55,569 bases of DNA from JBDKTH01 sp964558295. Its GTDB lineage: Bacteria; Planctomycetota; Planctomycetia; Pirellulales; Thermoguttaceae. Within the stretch, counting starts at the first letter, position 1. Every line of letters begins with the position of its first letter. The DNA is taken from assembly GCA_964558295.1 (NCBI GenBank), contig CAZLDQ010000007.1, forward strand, positions 1 through 55,569, in the 5' to 3' direction. This document shows, piece after piece, positions 16,125-24,800 of this stretch. The notes under the pieces were generated by a model. The model was not told the origin of the DNA. It saw only the letters and a program-made list of their open reading frames with translations, and ran no database searches. The position numbers and the translations under genes are program-made.

Positions 16125-17498
16125 ATGAATCGACACGCCGAGTCAACGCATGCGGAATCGACCCACGCCTCACGCCGGGAGTTCCTCCAGTGGGGTGGAA
16201 AAGTAGCTGCGGGGACAGCGCTGGCCGGAATGGCTGTCCCTCACGTTCACGCGGCTGAGGACAATACGATTCGTCTGGCCCTGATCGGCTGCGGCGGACG
16301 CGGCAGCGGCGCGATCGCCAATGCCTTCGAAGCCCCCGGCGGACCGGTCAAACTTGTGGCTATGGCCGACATTTTTGAGAAGCGGCTGGAGACGTCCCAT
16401 CGCAACCTGAGCAAGATGTATCCCGACAAGGTCGATGTGCCGCAAGACCGCCGCTTCGTCGGGTTCGACGCGTTTAAGAAGGCGATCGACTGCCTCCGTC
16501 CCGGCGACGTGGCTGCGCTATGTACCTATCCGGCCTTCCGTGTGGTGCATCTCGATTATGCTGTGTCCAAGGGGGTCAACGTCTTTATGGAAAAGTCGTT
16601 CGCCACCGACCCGGTTGGCATTCGCCGGGTGATCAAGGCGGGTGAGGAGGCCGAGAAAAAAAACCTGAAGATCGCCGCCGGCCTGATGTGCCGCCACTCG
16701 CGGAACCGCCAGGAACTGATCAAACGGATTCGCGACGGGGAATTGGGCGACATCCAACTGATCCGCGCCTACCGCATGGAGCCGGTCGGCCCGATGGGCA
16801 AGAAGCCGGAAGGGGAAAACGAGATCCTTTGGCAAGTGCGCAATTCGATCCGCTTCCTCTGGGTCTCCGGGAGCCTGTGGGCCGAGATGGACATCCATCA
16901 GATCGACGAAATCTGCTGGATCAAGGACGCCTGGCCGGTCACGGCGCATGCGGTTGGCGGCCGTGCTGCCAATAGCATTGATTGCAGTCAGAACTTGGAC
17001 AGTTTCTCCGTTGAGTGGACTTTTCCGGACGGCACCAAGGCGTACGATGTGGTGCGCTACCTGCCGAACTGCTATACCGAGTTCTCCACGTTTCTTCATG
17101 GCACGAAGTGTGCGGCTCAGTTTTCCGGGGCGATTCACGCCGCGACGGTGCAGACCTACAAGGATCAACGCTGCAATGCGGACAACATCGCCTGGAAGGC
17201 CCCCAAGGAAGAGTGCACCCCGTGGCAGGCTGAGTGGAACGTCCTGTTGGACAACATTCGCAACGATCGGCCGCAGAACGAGGCCAAGCGTGCGGCCATG
17301 TCGAATCTGGCCGACATGATGGGCCGGGCGGCCGTGCACATGGGGAAAGTCATCACCTGGGACGAGATGATGGCCTCCAACTTCCAGTGGGTTCCCGGCG
17401 GCATCGATGCGGTCGACGAGAATACGAAACCGTTCGTCGAGTGCGACGCCCAAGGGCGTTACCCGGTTCCTGTCCCCGGCCAGTGGGTCGAGGTGTGA
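16125..17498 (+). CDS. Tat-exported Gfo/Idh/MocA family oxidoreductase
   Basis: The 457-residue product carries a twin-arginine signal (SRREFLQWGG, then a hydrophobic segment ending PHVHA). A Rossmann domain starts with IRLALIGCGGRGSGAI, and the catalytic-loop equivalent reads MEKSFATDP in place of the usual EKP. The C-terminal alpha/beta domain contains WAEMDIHQIDEICW. Family members oxidise or rearrange sugars with a tightly bound NAD(P). Export of a pre-folded, cofactor-loaded enzyme fits the Tat signal. It is the first gene of the carbohydrate locus, directly opposite the XylR-like regulator. The substrate is unknown. Confidence 0.9.
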   Translation: MNRHAESTHAESTHASRREFLQWGGKVAAGTALAGMAVPHVHAAEDNTIRLALIGCGGRGSGAIANAFEAPGGPVKLVAMADIFEKRLETSHRNLSKMYPDKVDVPQDRRFVGFDAFKKAIDCLRPGDVAALCTYPAFRVVHLDYAVSKGVNVFMEKSFATDPVGIRRVIKAGEEAEKKNLKIAAGLMCRHSRNRQELIKRIRDGELGDIQLIRAYRMEPVGPMGKKPEGENEILWQVRNSIRFLWVSGSLWAEMDIHQIDEICWIKDAWPVTAHAVGGRAANSIDCSQNLDSFSVEWTFPDGTKAYDVVRYLPNCYTEFSTFLHGTKCAAQFSGAIHAATVQTYKDQRCNADNIAWKAPKEECTPWQAEWNVLLDNIRNDRPQNEAKRAAMSNLADMMGRAAVHMGKVITWDEMMASNFQWVPGGIDAVDENTKPFVECDAQGRYPVPVPGQWVEV

Positions 17499-17544
17499 CG
17501 AACTCGATGGCACGAGGCACACTGGGGGTATTGTCCACGTTGCG

Positions 17545-17573
17545 CTGCGCCGCCCGAGCGTCGGGCGGCGCAG
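17545..17573 (+). terminator. Strong 13-bp hairpin between oxidoreductase and GH31-like gene
   Basis: Perfect arms ctgcgccgcccga and tcgggcggcgcag enclose a 3-nt loop. There is no T-tract after it, so it may be a Rho-type terminator, an RNA-stabilising stem or a processing site that lowers expression of the downstream genes. Confidence 0.6.
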
Positions 17574-17606
17574 GGCGTGTGTCTGCTACTTGAACGGTTG
17601 CTTGCC

Positions 17607-18476
17607 ATGAATCGACCTGGGATTCTGCTGCTTGTCGTCGTGTTGCTCTGCAATGAGGGGAGGGCTGACCACTCTCGCAAAACGTCCGGGTGGCCGGATT
17701 CTGCTCCGCTGACCAAGCGGAACTTCATTCTGGCCTTGCAGAGGGACGCCTTCGTTCGGGTTGACGTGTTGGGCGAGCGGCTCTTCCGTATTCGCCATAG
17801 CAAGACGGGCGAGTGGACCGAATCCGGTTTGAATCGCTATGGGATCTTCAGCACCACGTTTCCCGAGGTCGCGACGGAAAAGACGGAAGCCGATGGGGCT
17901 TACGTGCTTCGGACGAAGCAGGGCGACTCGCTTCTGGTCTCCGCCTTTTCCAAAGAAGTCCGTTTGCCGGAAGGTGTTTGGATCGACTTCTGGAGTGGGA
18001 AACGGACTGCCGGGCCGGCGACGCTTCCCGTCGAGGTGACGCCCACGCAGGGCGGCGCGCTGTGGGTGAAAAGCGGGGCGATCATTCCGACCTGGCCGCT
18101 GAAGAACCATGTCGAGAAGGGCTGGTCGCCGGAAATCGGGCTGTTGGTCTATCCGGCCGAACGCAGCAGCTTCACCCTCTATGAAGACGACGGCGCGAGT
18201 CTCGGGTATCGCAAGGGGCAGTTCGCCCGGACGCTCTTGAGTTGCGAAACGAGCGGAAAGACTGTCAAACTCTCGATCGGTGGCCGGGAAGGCAGCTATG
18301 CCGGGATGCCGGAGACTCGTGACTTCACGGCGACGATTCAGATGCCGGCCCGTCCGGGGCGTGTGAGCTTGGACGGCACGGCCGTGACCGACTACGAGTG
18401 GAACGACGCGACCTCGACCGCCACGGTCAGGTTTCCCGCATGCGGGAAGACGCCGAAGGTGTTGATCCTCAACTAG
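17607..18476 (+). CDS. GH31-derived secreted protein lacking the catalytic barrel
   Basis: The 289-residue product has a signal peptide and then about 75 residues matching the N-terminal beta-sandwich of GH31 alpha-glucosidases/xylosidases (AFVRVDVLGERLFRIRH). At about residue 107 (DSLLVSAF, echoing the GH31 motif LLVAPV) it passes straight into the C-terminal GH31 domains: LPEGVWIDFWSGKRT, WVKSGAIIPTW and TLYEDDGASLGYRKGQF. The whole (beta/alpha)8 barrel with both catalytic Asp residues is missing, although the frame is open. It is either a deletion relic or a binding protein built from GH31 ends. It lies 7 nt before the LamG/glycosidase gene. The start is chosen for the signal peptide; no ribosome-binding site is clear. 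Confidence 0.75.
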   Translation: MNRPGILLLVVVLLCNEGRADHSRKTSGWPDSAPLTKRNFILALQRDAFVRVDVLGERLFRIRHSKTGEWTESGLNRYGIFSTTFPEVATEKTEADGAYVLRTKQGDSLLVSAFSKEVRLPEGVWIDFWSGKRTAGPATLPVEVTPTQGGALWVKSGAIIPTWPLKNHVEKGWSPEIGLLVYPAERSSFTLYEDDGASLGYRKGQFARTLLSCETSGKTVKLSIGGREGSYAGMPETRDFTATIQMPARPGRVSLDGTAVTDYEWNDATSTATVRFPACGKTPKVLILN

Positions 18477-18483
18477 TGAACAG

Positions 18484-21400
18484 ATGAGAACGCAAATGGG
18501 CCGTTTACATCCTGGTGTGTGGTTTCTGGCTGCTCTGATTACGCCGTCATTGGTCATTGCGGGGGAGCCTGGCTTGCTGGGCCACTGGAAGTTCGATCAA
18601 GGGAAGGGGGACACGGTTGAAGATAGTTCGGGCTGTGGCAATACGGCGGAGCTTGCCGGCGCCGAGTGGGCAAAAGGCCCGTTCGGCACGGCGCTGCACC
18701 TCACCGGGAACGACTCGTACGCCACCGTCCCGCAGCTTGCCGGACTCGACGGTTCGGACGAGTTGACCGTCGAGGCCTGGGTTCTCTGGGAGGCCGGCGG
18801 ACGTTACCCGAACATTGTCACGGGCGGGCAGTGGAGCCCGGGCGGGTTTCTTCTGTTCGTGGCTGACAATAGCTGCTCCTTCCGCATGGGCCGGCCGAAG
18901 GAAGTGGGAGATTCCGAGTATAAGTGGCAGGAGACTTCCGCGCCGCTGGTGGGTCGGTTCGAGACAGGCAAGTGGTATCATCTCGTGGCCACGTTCAAAC
19001 GGCCGGTCGTGACGACGTATGTGAACGGCCAGAAGGTAGGGTCGGCTCAGTGGGACTATCCGGTCGGTTTTCGGGGGCCGCTGGAGATCGGGCGCTGGGG
19101 GGGCCAGTCGGGTCACACGGGGCGGCTCGCCGCTGGGAAGAGGTTCAATCGTGCGCTGTCGGCCGACGAGGTTCTGGCGCGCTATGCGGGNNNNNNNNNN
19201 CGCGCGGGCGCGTGGCCCGCCCCCCCCCGCCGCCGCCCCGCGCCCCCCGCCCCCCCGCCCGCGCGGCCCCCGCCGGGCCACAAGGGGCTGATCGACGAAG
19301 TGAAGATCTTCAATCGTGCTCTGTCGGCCGACGAGGTTCTGGCGAGCTATGCGGCCCAGTCGCCCCGGCGGACGACGCCGGACCAGACGCCGCGTGAGGT
19401 CACTGCCGCCTTGGCTGTGCCCATGGCCGTGATTGAGAATCAACTCGCCAGGTTGGAGATCGACGCACGGGGCCGATGTATCGCACTCATTGAGAAAAGT
19501 ACGGCCCGCAACCTGCTCGCCAAACCGGGGCCCATGGCCACGGTCAAGGTGAAGGGGAGCGAGCTTCGCCGAACGGCCTGTTCGTATGTGGATGGCCGGT
19601 TGACACTGGGCTTTGGTCAAGACGAAGCCAAGGTTGTGCTCCAATGCGACAGCAAGGGGCGATACTGGACGTTTACCGTGCTCGCCGTGGAAGGGAAGGG
19701 GGTCGAGTCGCTCGCGTTTCTCTCGCTGCCGCTTGTGCGGGGAACACTTGCTAGTTCCACGTCGGGGGCGGTGGTGGGGGACGATTGGGGCGTCTGTCTG
19801 CGCGAGCTGAACCTCCAGACCGAGGTTGCGCTGAGTGGTTCGCCTGTCAGCCTGGGGGCCAACTGCAATTCCACGTACGGTTTGGTTGGGGCCAAGGTGG
19901 GCTTGGTGGCAGGACCCGTCGATCAGCTTCGCCCGGCCTTGCAGGACTTGGTCAAGGCCGAGGGCGTGCCGCAGTCCGGGCAGGGCGGTCCCTGGGCGCT
20001 TGCGGCCGAGGGAATTCGTGGCTCCTACCTGTTTTCCCATCCGTCGGAACGGGAGGTGGAGCGATGGATCGACCTCGGCAAACGGGGCGGGTTCACGCAT
20101 CTGCACTTCGACGGCTGGTACAAGTCGCTCGGCCACTACGAGCCTCACCCGGCGCTGTTCCCCAATGGCTTGGAGGGGATGAAGACGATGGTCCGCAAGG
20201 TTCACGCCGCCGGTTTGAAGGCGGGCATGCACACCCTGACCGGCTGCATCGCTCCCCATGATCCTTGGGTGACGCCTGTGCCCGACAAACGGCTTGCCGC
20301 CGATGCCACCTATACCCTGGCGGCTGACATGGACGAGAAGTCGGACACGATTCTTACGGTCGAGAAGCCGCAGGAGCACGACACGATCTGGAGTTATTCC
20401 GGTCGTGGCAACGCGATTCGCATCGGCGACGAGATCATCCAGTATTCGGAGATATCGTTCACTCCGCCGTATGGATTTTTGAAGTGTACCCGGGGGGCAT
20501 TCAAGACCAAGCCTGGCGTGCACCGGAAGAATGAACAGGTGGATCACCTGCGGCAGATCTACATTGCCTTTTATCCCGACGAACGGTCGACATTGGTCGG
20601 TGAGGTGGCCGATGCCATTGCCCGGGTCTACAACGAGTGTGAGTTTGATCAGATCTACATGGACGGTTCCGAGGGCATGGGGAGCATTCACGCGATTCAA
20701 ACGATGCGTGATGCGATCTACAAGCGGCTGAAACGTCCCGCCGTGGTCGAGGCGAGTTGCTGGGATCATTGGAGCTGGTACTACCACTCGCGGATTGGCG
20801 CCTGGGATCATCCCAAGTGGGGGCTGAAGGCGTTTACCGACTTGCACTGTGCGAGTATTCCGGCCTACCGCGAAGGGGCGCTGTTGCAGGCTCAACTCGG
20901 CTGGTGGGTTGTCCTCGGGCCGAGCCGCGCCAACCGTGCCGAAACGCCGGACGAAATGGAGTACTTCTGCTGTAAGACCTTGGCCTATGACGCGCCGTCG
21001 TCAACCCAGGGGATTGGCTCGCTCGCCTCTCCGGCCAACGCTCGGATGCAAGAGTATCTCACCATGGCCGGATGGTATGAGCGGTTACGACTGGCCAACT
21101 ACTTCCCCGAATCGGTGAAGGAGCAGCTTCGCCAGCCGGGCAAGGATTTTCATTTGGTTCAGGCGGACGACGGCTCGTGGCAGTTCTTGCCCACCAACTA
21201 CCAGACGCACAAGGTTACCGGACTGGAGAATGGTTCGAGCACGTGGCGACTGACGAACGAGCATCCGACGCAACCGTTGAAGCTGCGCCTTGAAGCCCTG
21301 TACGGAGTGGCCTCGTACGACAGCCCGGAAGCGGTGCTCCTTGCCGACAGTTCCAGCCTCGACCAGTTCACGGTACAGAAGACGGCCAGCGGCGTGACAC

Positions 21401-23127
21401 AGGCTTTGAGCCGGGCGACCGACCAGGTCAAGGTGGGCAAGGCCAGCCTGTGCTTCTCGGCTACCAACAAACGCGAGTCAGCCAAGGGTGCATGGGCCCA
21501 CGTGGGCATGAGGTTCAAGCCGCCCTATCTGAACGCTGCTCCGTGCGATGCCCTGGGGGTTTGGATTCATGGTGATGGCAAGGGAGAGGTACTCAATATC
21601 CAGCTTGTCACGCCCCGGGAGTATATGCATGCTTTGGGCGAGCATTACGTGACGATCGACTTCACGGGCTGGCGGTATGTTGAGATTCCGCTTCGGGAAC
21701 GGGATGCCGACAAGCATCGCGACTACGAGTGGCCCTACGCCAGTCTGAGCGGGATCTACATGACCCCGGTCAACATGGCCCACATCAGCGAGGTGAACCT
21801 CTATTTGAACAACGTGCCGCCGGGCGACACGGCCACGGTGTATCTCAGCCCGATCAAAGCCCTGCGCACACGCAGCGTGACGATTGGCAATCCGACAGTG
21901 GAGATCAACGGCGCGAGGCTGACGCTTCCCGCCACGCTTGCCAGCGGCGACTACGTCGAATTGGCGTCGGCGGACGATTGCCGGGTTTACAACGAGCGGG
22001 GAACATTGCTTGAACGGCTCACGCTCAAGGGCAAGCTGCCGGTGCTCAACGCAGGGGAGAATCAGATGGCGTTTTTCTGCGACGCGCCTGCCGGCTTCGC
22101 CGCGCGGGCTGACGTTACGGTGGTGACCCACGGGACGCCGCTCAAGGAGCGTTCGTCCGCTGACGCGATCAACTGGGCGCTGTTGCGGGATGAGTACGAA
22201 GTGCCTCGCATCGTGACGAAGCTTGACGGCCAAGAGAACACTTGGACGACGATCTGCCGGAAGGATGCAAAACCCTTGCCGTGTGGTGTTGAGATCGACG
22301 TGGAACAGGTCAACGCGTCCGACGCGGCGTACAACAGTCGGGGGACGCTGACGCTCGAGAGTTTCGACAGTCCGGAGTTCTTTGCCGATCCGTCAGGAAT
22401 GCCCCCGGCCAAGGCTGTGTACGATGCGAAGAGCAAGAGCGTTACTGTCAAGCCGGGAGTGACTCAGACGCTCGAGCGTGCCACCGATCAGGTGAAGATC
22501 GGCTCGGGCGCTGCACGGTACACGGCGACAAGTACGCTTGGCGACAACGGCGGTTGGTCGGTTTATGGACGGCAGTATCGCGAGCCGCTCGACCTATCGA
22601 AGTTCCAGGCCCTGGGGTTCTGGCTCTACGGCGACGGCAAGGGCGAGGCGTTCAAGTTGCAGCTGCGCGACAAGTCGGGGGGCTGGATCGATATGGTCAC
22701 CCACGTCAATTTCACCGGCTGGCGTTATCAGCAGTTCGACTTCTCCGGGCCGGGCAATTTGGACCGTTCCAAGATTGGGCAACTGCTCATCTATTACAAT
22801 GGGGTGCCGGCCAACCAGACGGTCACTTGTGTCGTGGATGACATTCGTGCCGTGCCGACAATTGCCCGACTGCGGAACCCTGAACTGACGGTTGGTGCGA
22901 CACGGCTGAGGATCCCGGTCGAGGTGGCTGCGGGCGACCGGCTTGTGTTGGATGGGCAGGGGCAATGTCGCTATTATCGAAAAGGCAAGTCGGAACCGGA
23001 GAGGATCGAGCCGGAAGGAGGGCCGCTGACGCTCCAGCCCGGGCAGAACCGAGTGGGGCTGTCGTTCGGGACGGACTTGTTGCCCGAGTTCCGCGTGGCG
23101 GTGTCGCTGGTCAAACACTATCAGTAG
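18484..23127 (+). CDS. Very large secreted LamG-domain glycosidase-like protein (contains assembly gap)
   Basis: After a signal peptide comes a LamG/concanavalin-A-like domain (about residues 32-230 plus the segment after the gap: LIDEVKIFNRALSADEV). A beta-rich stretch leads to a barrel-like region near residues 510-830 (FTHLHFDGWYKSLG, FDQIYMDGSEGM, VVEASCWDHWSW), which resembles GH27/GH36-type enzymes, where YMDG would hold a catalytic Asp. Two homologous beta-sandwich modules follow, near residues 960-1130 and 1320-1460; each has RATDQVK, a GDGKGE turn and FTGWRY. They look like carbohydrate-binding domains. The coding frame is open across 10 N, but the sequence at 19150-19280 is unreliable. 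The family is not one I can name precisely. Confidence 0.75.
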   Translation: MRTQMGRLHPGVWFLAALITPSLVIAGEPGLLGHWKFDQGKGDTVEDSSGCGNTAELAGAEWAKGPFGTALHLTGNDSYATVPQLAGLDGSDELTVEAWVLWEAGGRYPNIVTGGQWSPGGFLLFVADNSCSFRMGRPKEVGDSEYKWQETSAPLVGRFETGKWYHLVATFKRPVVTTYVNGQKVGSAQWDYPVGFRGPLEIGRWGGQSGHTGRLAAGKRFNRALSADEVLARYAXXXXRAGAWPAPPRRRPAPPAPPPARPPPGHKGLIDEVKIFNRALSADEVLASYAAQSPRRTTPDQTPREVTAALAVPMAVIENQLARLEIDARGRCIALIEKSTARNLLAKPGPMATVKVKGSELRRTACSYVDGRLTLGFGQDEAKVVLQCDSKGRYWTFTVLAVEGKGVESLAFLSLPLVRGTLASSTSGAVVGDDWGVCLRELNLQTEVALSGSPVSLGANCNSTYGLVGAKVGLVAGPVDQLRPALQDLVKAEGVPQSGQGGPWALAAEGIRGSYLFSHPSEREVERWIDLGKRGGFTHLHFDGWYKSLGHYEPHPALFPNGLEGMKTMVRKVHAAGLKAGMHTLTGCIAPHDPWVTPVPDKRLAADATYTLAADMDEKSDTILTVEKPQEHDTIWSYSGRGNAIRIGDEIIQYSEISFTPPYGFLKCTRGAFKTKPGVHRKNEQVDHLRQIYIAFYPDERSTLVGEVADAIARVYNECEFDQIYMDGSEGMGSIHAIQTMRDAIYKRLKRPAVVEASCWDHWSWYYHSRIGAWDHPKWGLKAFTDLHCASIPAYREGALLQAQLGWWVVLGPSRANRAETPDEMEYFCCKTLAYDAPSSTQGIGSLASPANARMQEYLTMAGWYERLRLANYFPESVKEQLRQPGKDFHLVQADDGSWQFLPTNYQTHKVTGLENGSSTWRLTNEHPTQPLKLRLEALYGVASYDSPEAVLLADSSSLDQFTVQKTASGVTQALSRATDQVKVGKASLCFSATNKRESAKGAWAHVGMRFKPPYLNAAPCDALGVWIHGDGKGEVLNIQLVTPREYMHALGEHYVTIDFTGWRYVEIPLRERDADKHRDYEWPYASLSGIYMTPVNMAHISEVNLYLNNVPPGDTATVYLSPIKALRTRSVTIGNPTVEINGARLTLPATLASGDYVELASADDCRVYNERGTLLERLTLKGKLPVLNAGENQMAFFCDAPAGFAARADVTVVTHGTPLKERSSADAINWALLRDEYEVPRIVTKLDGQENTWTTICRKDAKPLPCGVEIDVEQVNASDAAYNSRGTLTLESFDSPEFFADPSGMPPAKAVYDAKSKSVTVKPGVTQTLERATDQVKIGSGAARYTATSTLGDNGGWSVYGRQYREPLDLSKFQALGFWLYGDGKGEAFKLQLRDKSGGWIDMVTHVNFTGWRYQQFDFSGPGNLDRSKIGQLLIYYNGVPANQTVTCVVDDIRAVPTIARLRNPELTVGATRLRIPVEVAAGDRLVLDGQGQCRYYRKGKSEPERIEPEGGPLTLQPGQNRVGLSFGTDLLPEFRVAVSLVKHYQ
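19191..19200. other. Scaffold gap (10 N) with unreliable flanks
   Basis: The gap is followed by about 80 bases of almost pure C/G low-complexity sequence (to about 19280). The LamG end just before the gap (NRALSADEVLARYA) is repeated after it (NRALSADEVLASYA). The two contig ends probably overlap, and the true locus has one copy. Residues encoded here should not be interpreted. Confidence 0.95.
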
Positions 23128-23136
23128 GGGGTTCCT

Positions 23137-24639
23137 GTGAGCTACCTCGGCCTCGATATTGGCACTACGGGCGCAAAGGCGGGGATCTTTGATGGCGAAG
23201 GCCGGCTGGCGGCTCTGGCGTATCGGGAATATCCGCTTCTTGCGCCCGAGCGTGGCTGGGCGGAAGTCGATTCCGAGCAGGTTTGCCAGGCGTGTATGGA
23301 GGTGATTCAAGAGGCGGCGGCAAAGTGTCCTAGCGACCCAGTGGCCGGAATGGGCATCTCCTGCCAAGGCGAAGCCTTCACACCCGTGGCGGCCGACGGC
23401 CGGATTCTCGGCAACGGCATGGTGTCGTCCGACGCTCGGGCGGCAGGGATCGTCAACGCATGGAGCCGCCAGTTCGGCGAGAAGCGGCTCTATGAGAGCA
23501 CGGGGCACACGCCGCACCCGATGTTTACGATCTACAAACTCCTCTGGTTGCGCGAGCATCGGCCTGAGGTATGGCAAGCGGCGGCCCGGTTCTACTGTTT
23601 TGAAGAGTTGATGCAATCGCGGCTCGGCTTGGAGCCGGCGATCAGTTGGCCGCTAGCCGGTCGGACCATGCTGTTCAACGTGCGCGAGCACCGCTGGGAA
23701 GAAGGGATTCTTTCGGCCGTCGGGCTCGATGCCTCGCGTTTGGCTCCGCCGGTGTCCTCGGGGGCGGTGGTCGGCACCATTGCCCCGAAGATTGCTGGAA
23801 GGCTTGGTTTGCCGGAAAACGTCCTGGTGGTGGCCGGCGGCCATGATCAGCCTTGCGGCGCGTTGGGAGCAGGCATTGCTGAGCCGGGGCGGGCCATGTA
23901 TGCCACCGGGACGGTCGAATGTATCTGTCCGGCCTTCGACCGTCCGATCTTCGCCGACAAGCTGTTTCAGAGCAACCTTTGCACGTATGACTACACCTTG
24001 CCCGGGATGTATACCACGGTGGCGTTCAGCTTGACCGGGGGCAACGTGCTTCGCTGGTTCCGCGACCAGTGGGCCCAGACGGAAGTAGCCGAGGCCGCTC
24101 GCAGCGGTGTGGAGGTGTACGAGTTGATCCTGCGCGGCGTGGACCGCGAGCCGACGGATTTGCTCGTGCTTCCTTACTTCACCCCCTCGGGTACCCCGTA
24201 CTTCGATGCCGAGGTGCCCGGTGCGATCCTCGGTTTGCGGCTTTCGACGACGCGGGGCCAGGTGCTTCGGGCTCTGTTGGAGGGTGTGGCGTTGGAGATG
24301 CGGTTGAATGTGGACATTCTCGACCGCGCCGGGCTGACGATTCACGAATTTCGGGCGATCGGCGGCGGGGCCAAGAACCCGGTGCTGACCCAGTTGAAAG
24401 CCGACGTCCTCGGCCGGCCGATCACCACGCTGGCCGTCACCGAAGCCGGCTGCTTGGGCGTCGCCCTGTTGGCCTGCGCTGCCCATACCGGCGCAAAGCC
24501 CCAGGATCTTGTTGGGGCTTGGGTCAAGCCGACGAGCATTGTCGAGCCGGATCCGCACCGGGCGAGACAATATGAAGAGAAGTTTGCCGCATACAGGGAA
24601 CTGTATCCGGCGATTAGACAATGGGTGGGGAAGAAATGA
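23137..24639 (+). CDS. FGGY-family carbohydrate kinase (xylulokinase-like)
   Basis: This 500-residue cytoplasmic kinase would phosphorylate a ketose or related sugar with ATP. The phosphate-binding motif YLGLDIGTTGAKAGIF is at the N-terminus; the central part has GMGISCQGEAFTPV and VVAGGHDQPCGALGAG, and the C-terminal domain carries FRAIGGGAKNPVLTQLKADV, the FGGY signature region. The GTG start is preceded by AGGGGG and lies 9 nt after the upstream stop. The specific sugar cannot be read from the sequence. Downstream neighbours include an isomerase-like protein, which fits an isomerase-kinase route. Confidence 0.9.
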   Translation: MSYLGLDIGTTGAKAGIFDGEGRLAALAYREYPLLAPERGWAEVDSEQVCQACMEVIQEAAAKCPSDPVAGMGISCQGEAFTPVAADGRILGNGMVSSDARAAGIVNAWSRQFGEKRLYESTGHTPHPMFTIYKLLWLREHRPEVWQAAARFYCFEELMQSRLGLEPAISWPLAGRTMLFNVREHRWEEGILSAVGLDASRLAPPVSSGAVVGTIAPKIAGRLGLPENVLVVAGGHDQPCGALGAGIAEPGRAMYATGTVECICPAFDRPIFADKLFQSNLCTYDYTLPGMYTTVAFSLTGGNVLRWFRDQWAQTEVAEAARSGVEVYELILRGVDREPTDLLVLPYFTPSGTPYFDAEVPGAILGLRLSTTRGQVLRALLEGVALEMRLNVDILDRAGLTIHEFRAIGGGAKNPVLTQLKADVLGRPITTLAVTEAGCLGVALLACAAHTGAKPQDLVGAWVKPTSIVEPDPHRARQYEEKFAAYRELYPAIRQWVGKK

Positions 24640-24770
24640 CGAATGTCGAAAAGCAAAGGACGAAGGAACTCCGAAGGAGGAAGCACGAAGAGGGTGGTTT
24701 CGGGTTTTGTGCTTCGTCCTTCCTGCGTCATTTGAATTTCGTCTTTCATGCTTCCTTCACCGGTTGATGT
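24640..24770. repeat. GACGAA-rich imperfect inverted repeat, copy 1
   Basis: The left half contains gacgaatgtcgaaaa, gacgaagga and gaagcacgaa. The right half contains the complementary tgtgcttcgtccttcc, gcgtcatttg and tttcgtctttc. Together they form a long imperfect palindrome of degenerate GACGAA words. A related element lies at about 28850-29015. It may act as a transcript-end hairpin. Confidence 0.65.
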
Positions 24771-24800
24771 ACCATATTTCCGAACGGAAAGGGGGGCCGT

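Noticed and set aside
19201..19280. Proline-rich linker in the LamG protein
   Set aside because: The C/G-only sequence adjoins a run of N and a duplicated domain end, which points to poor read quality.
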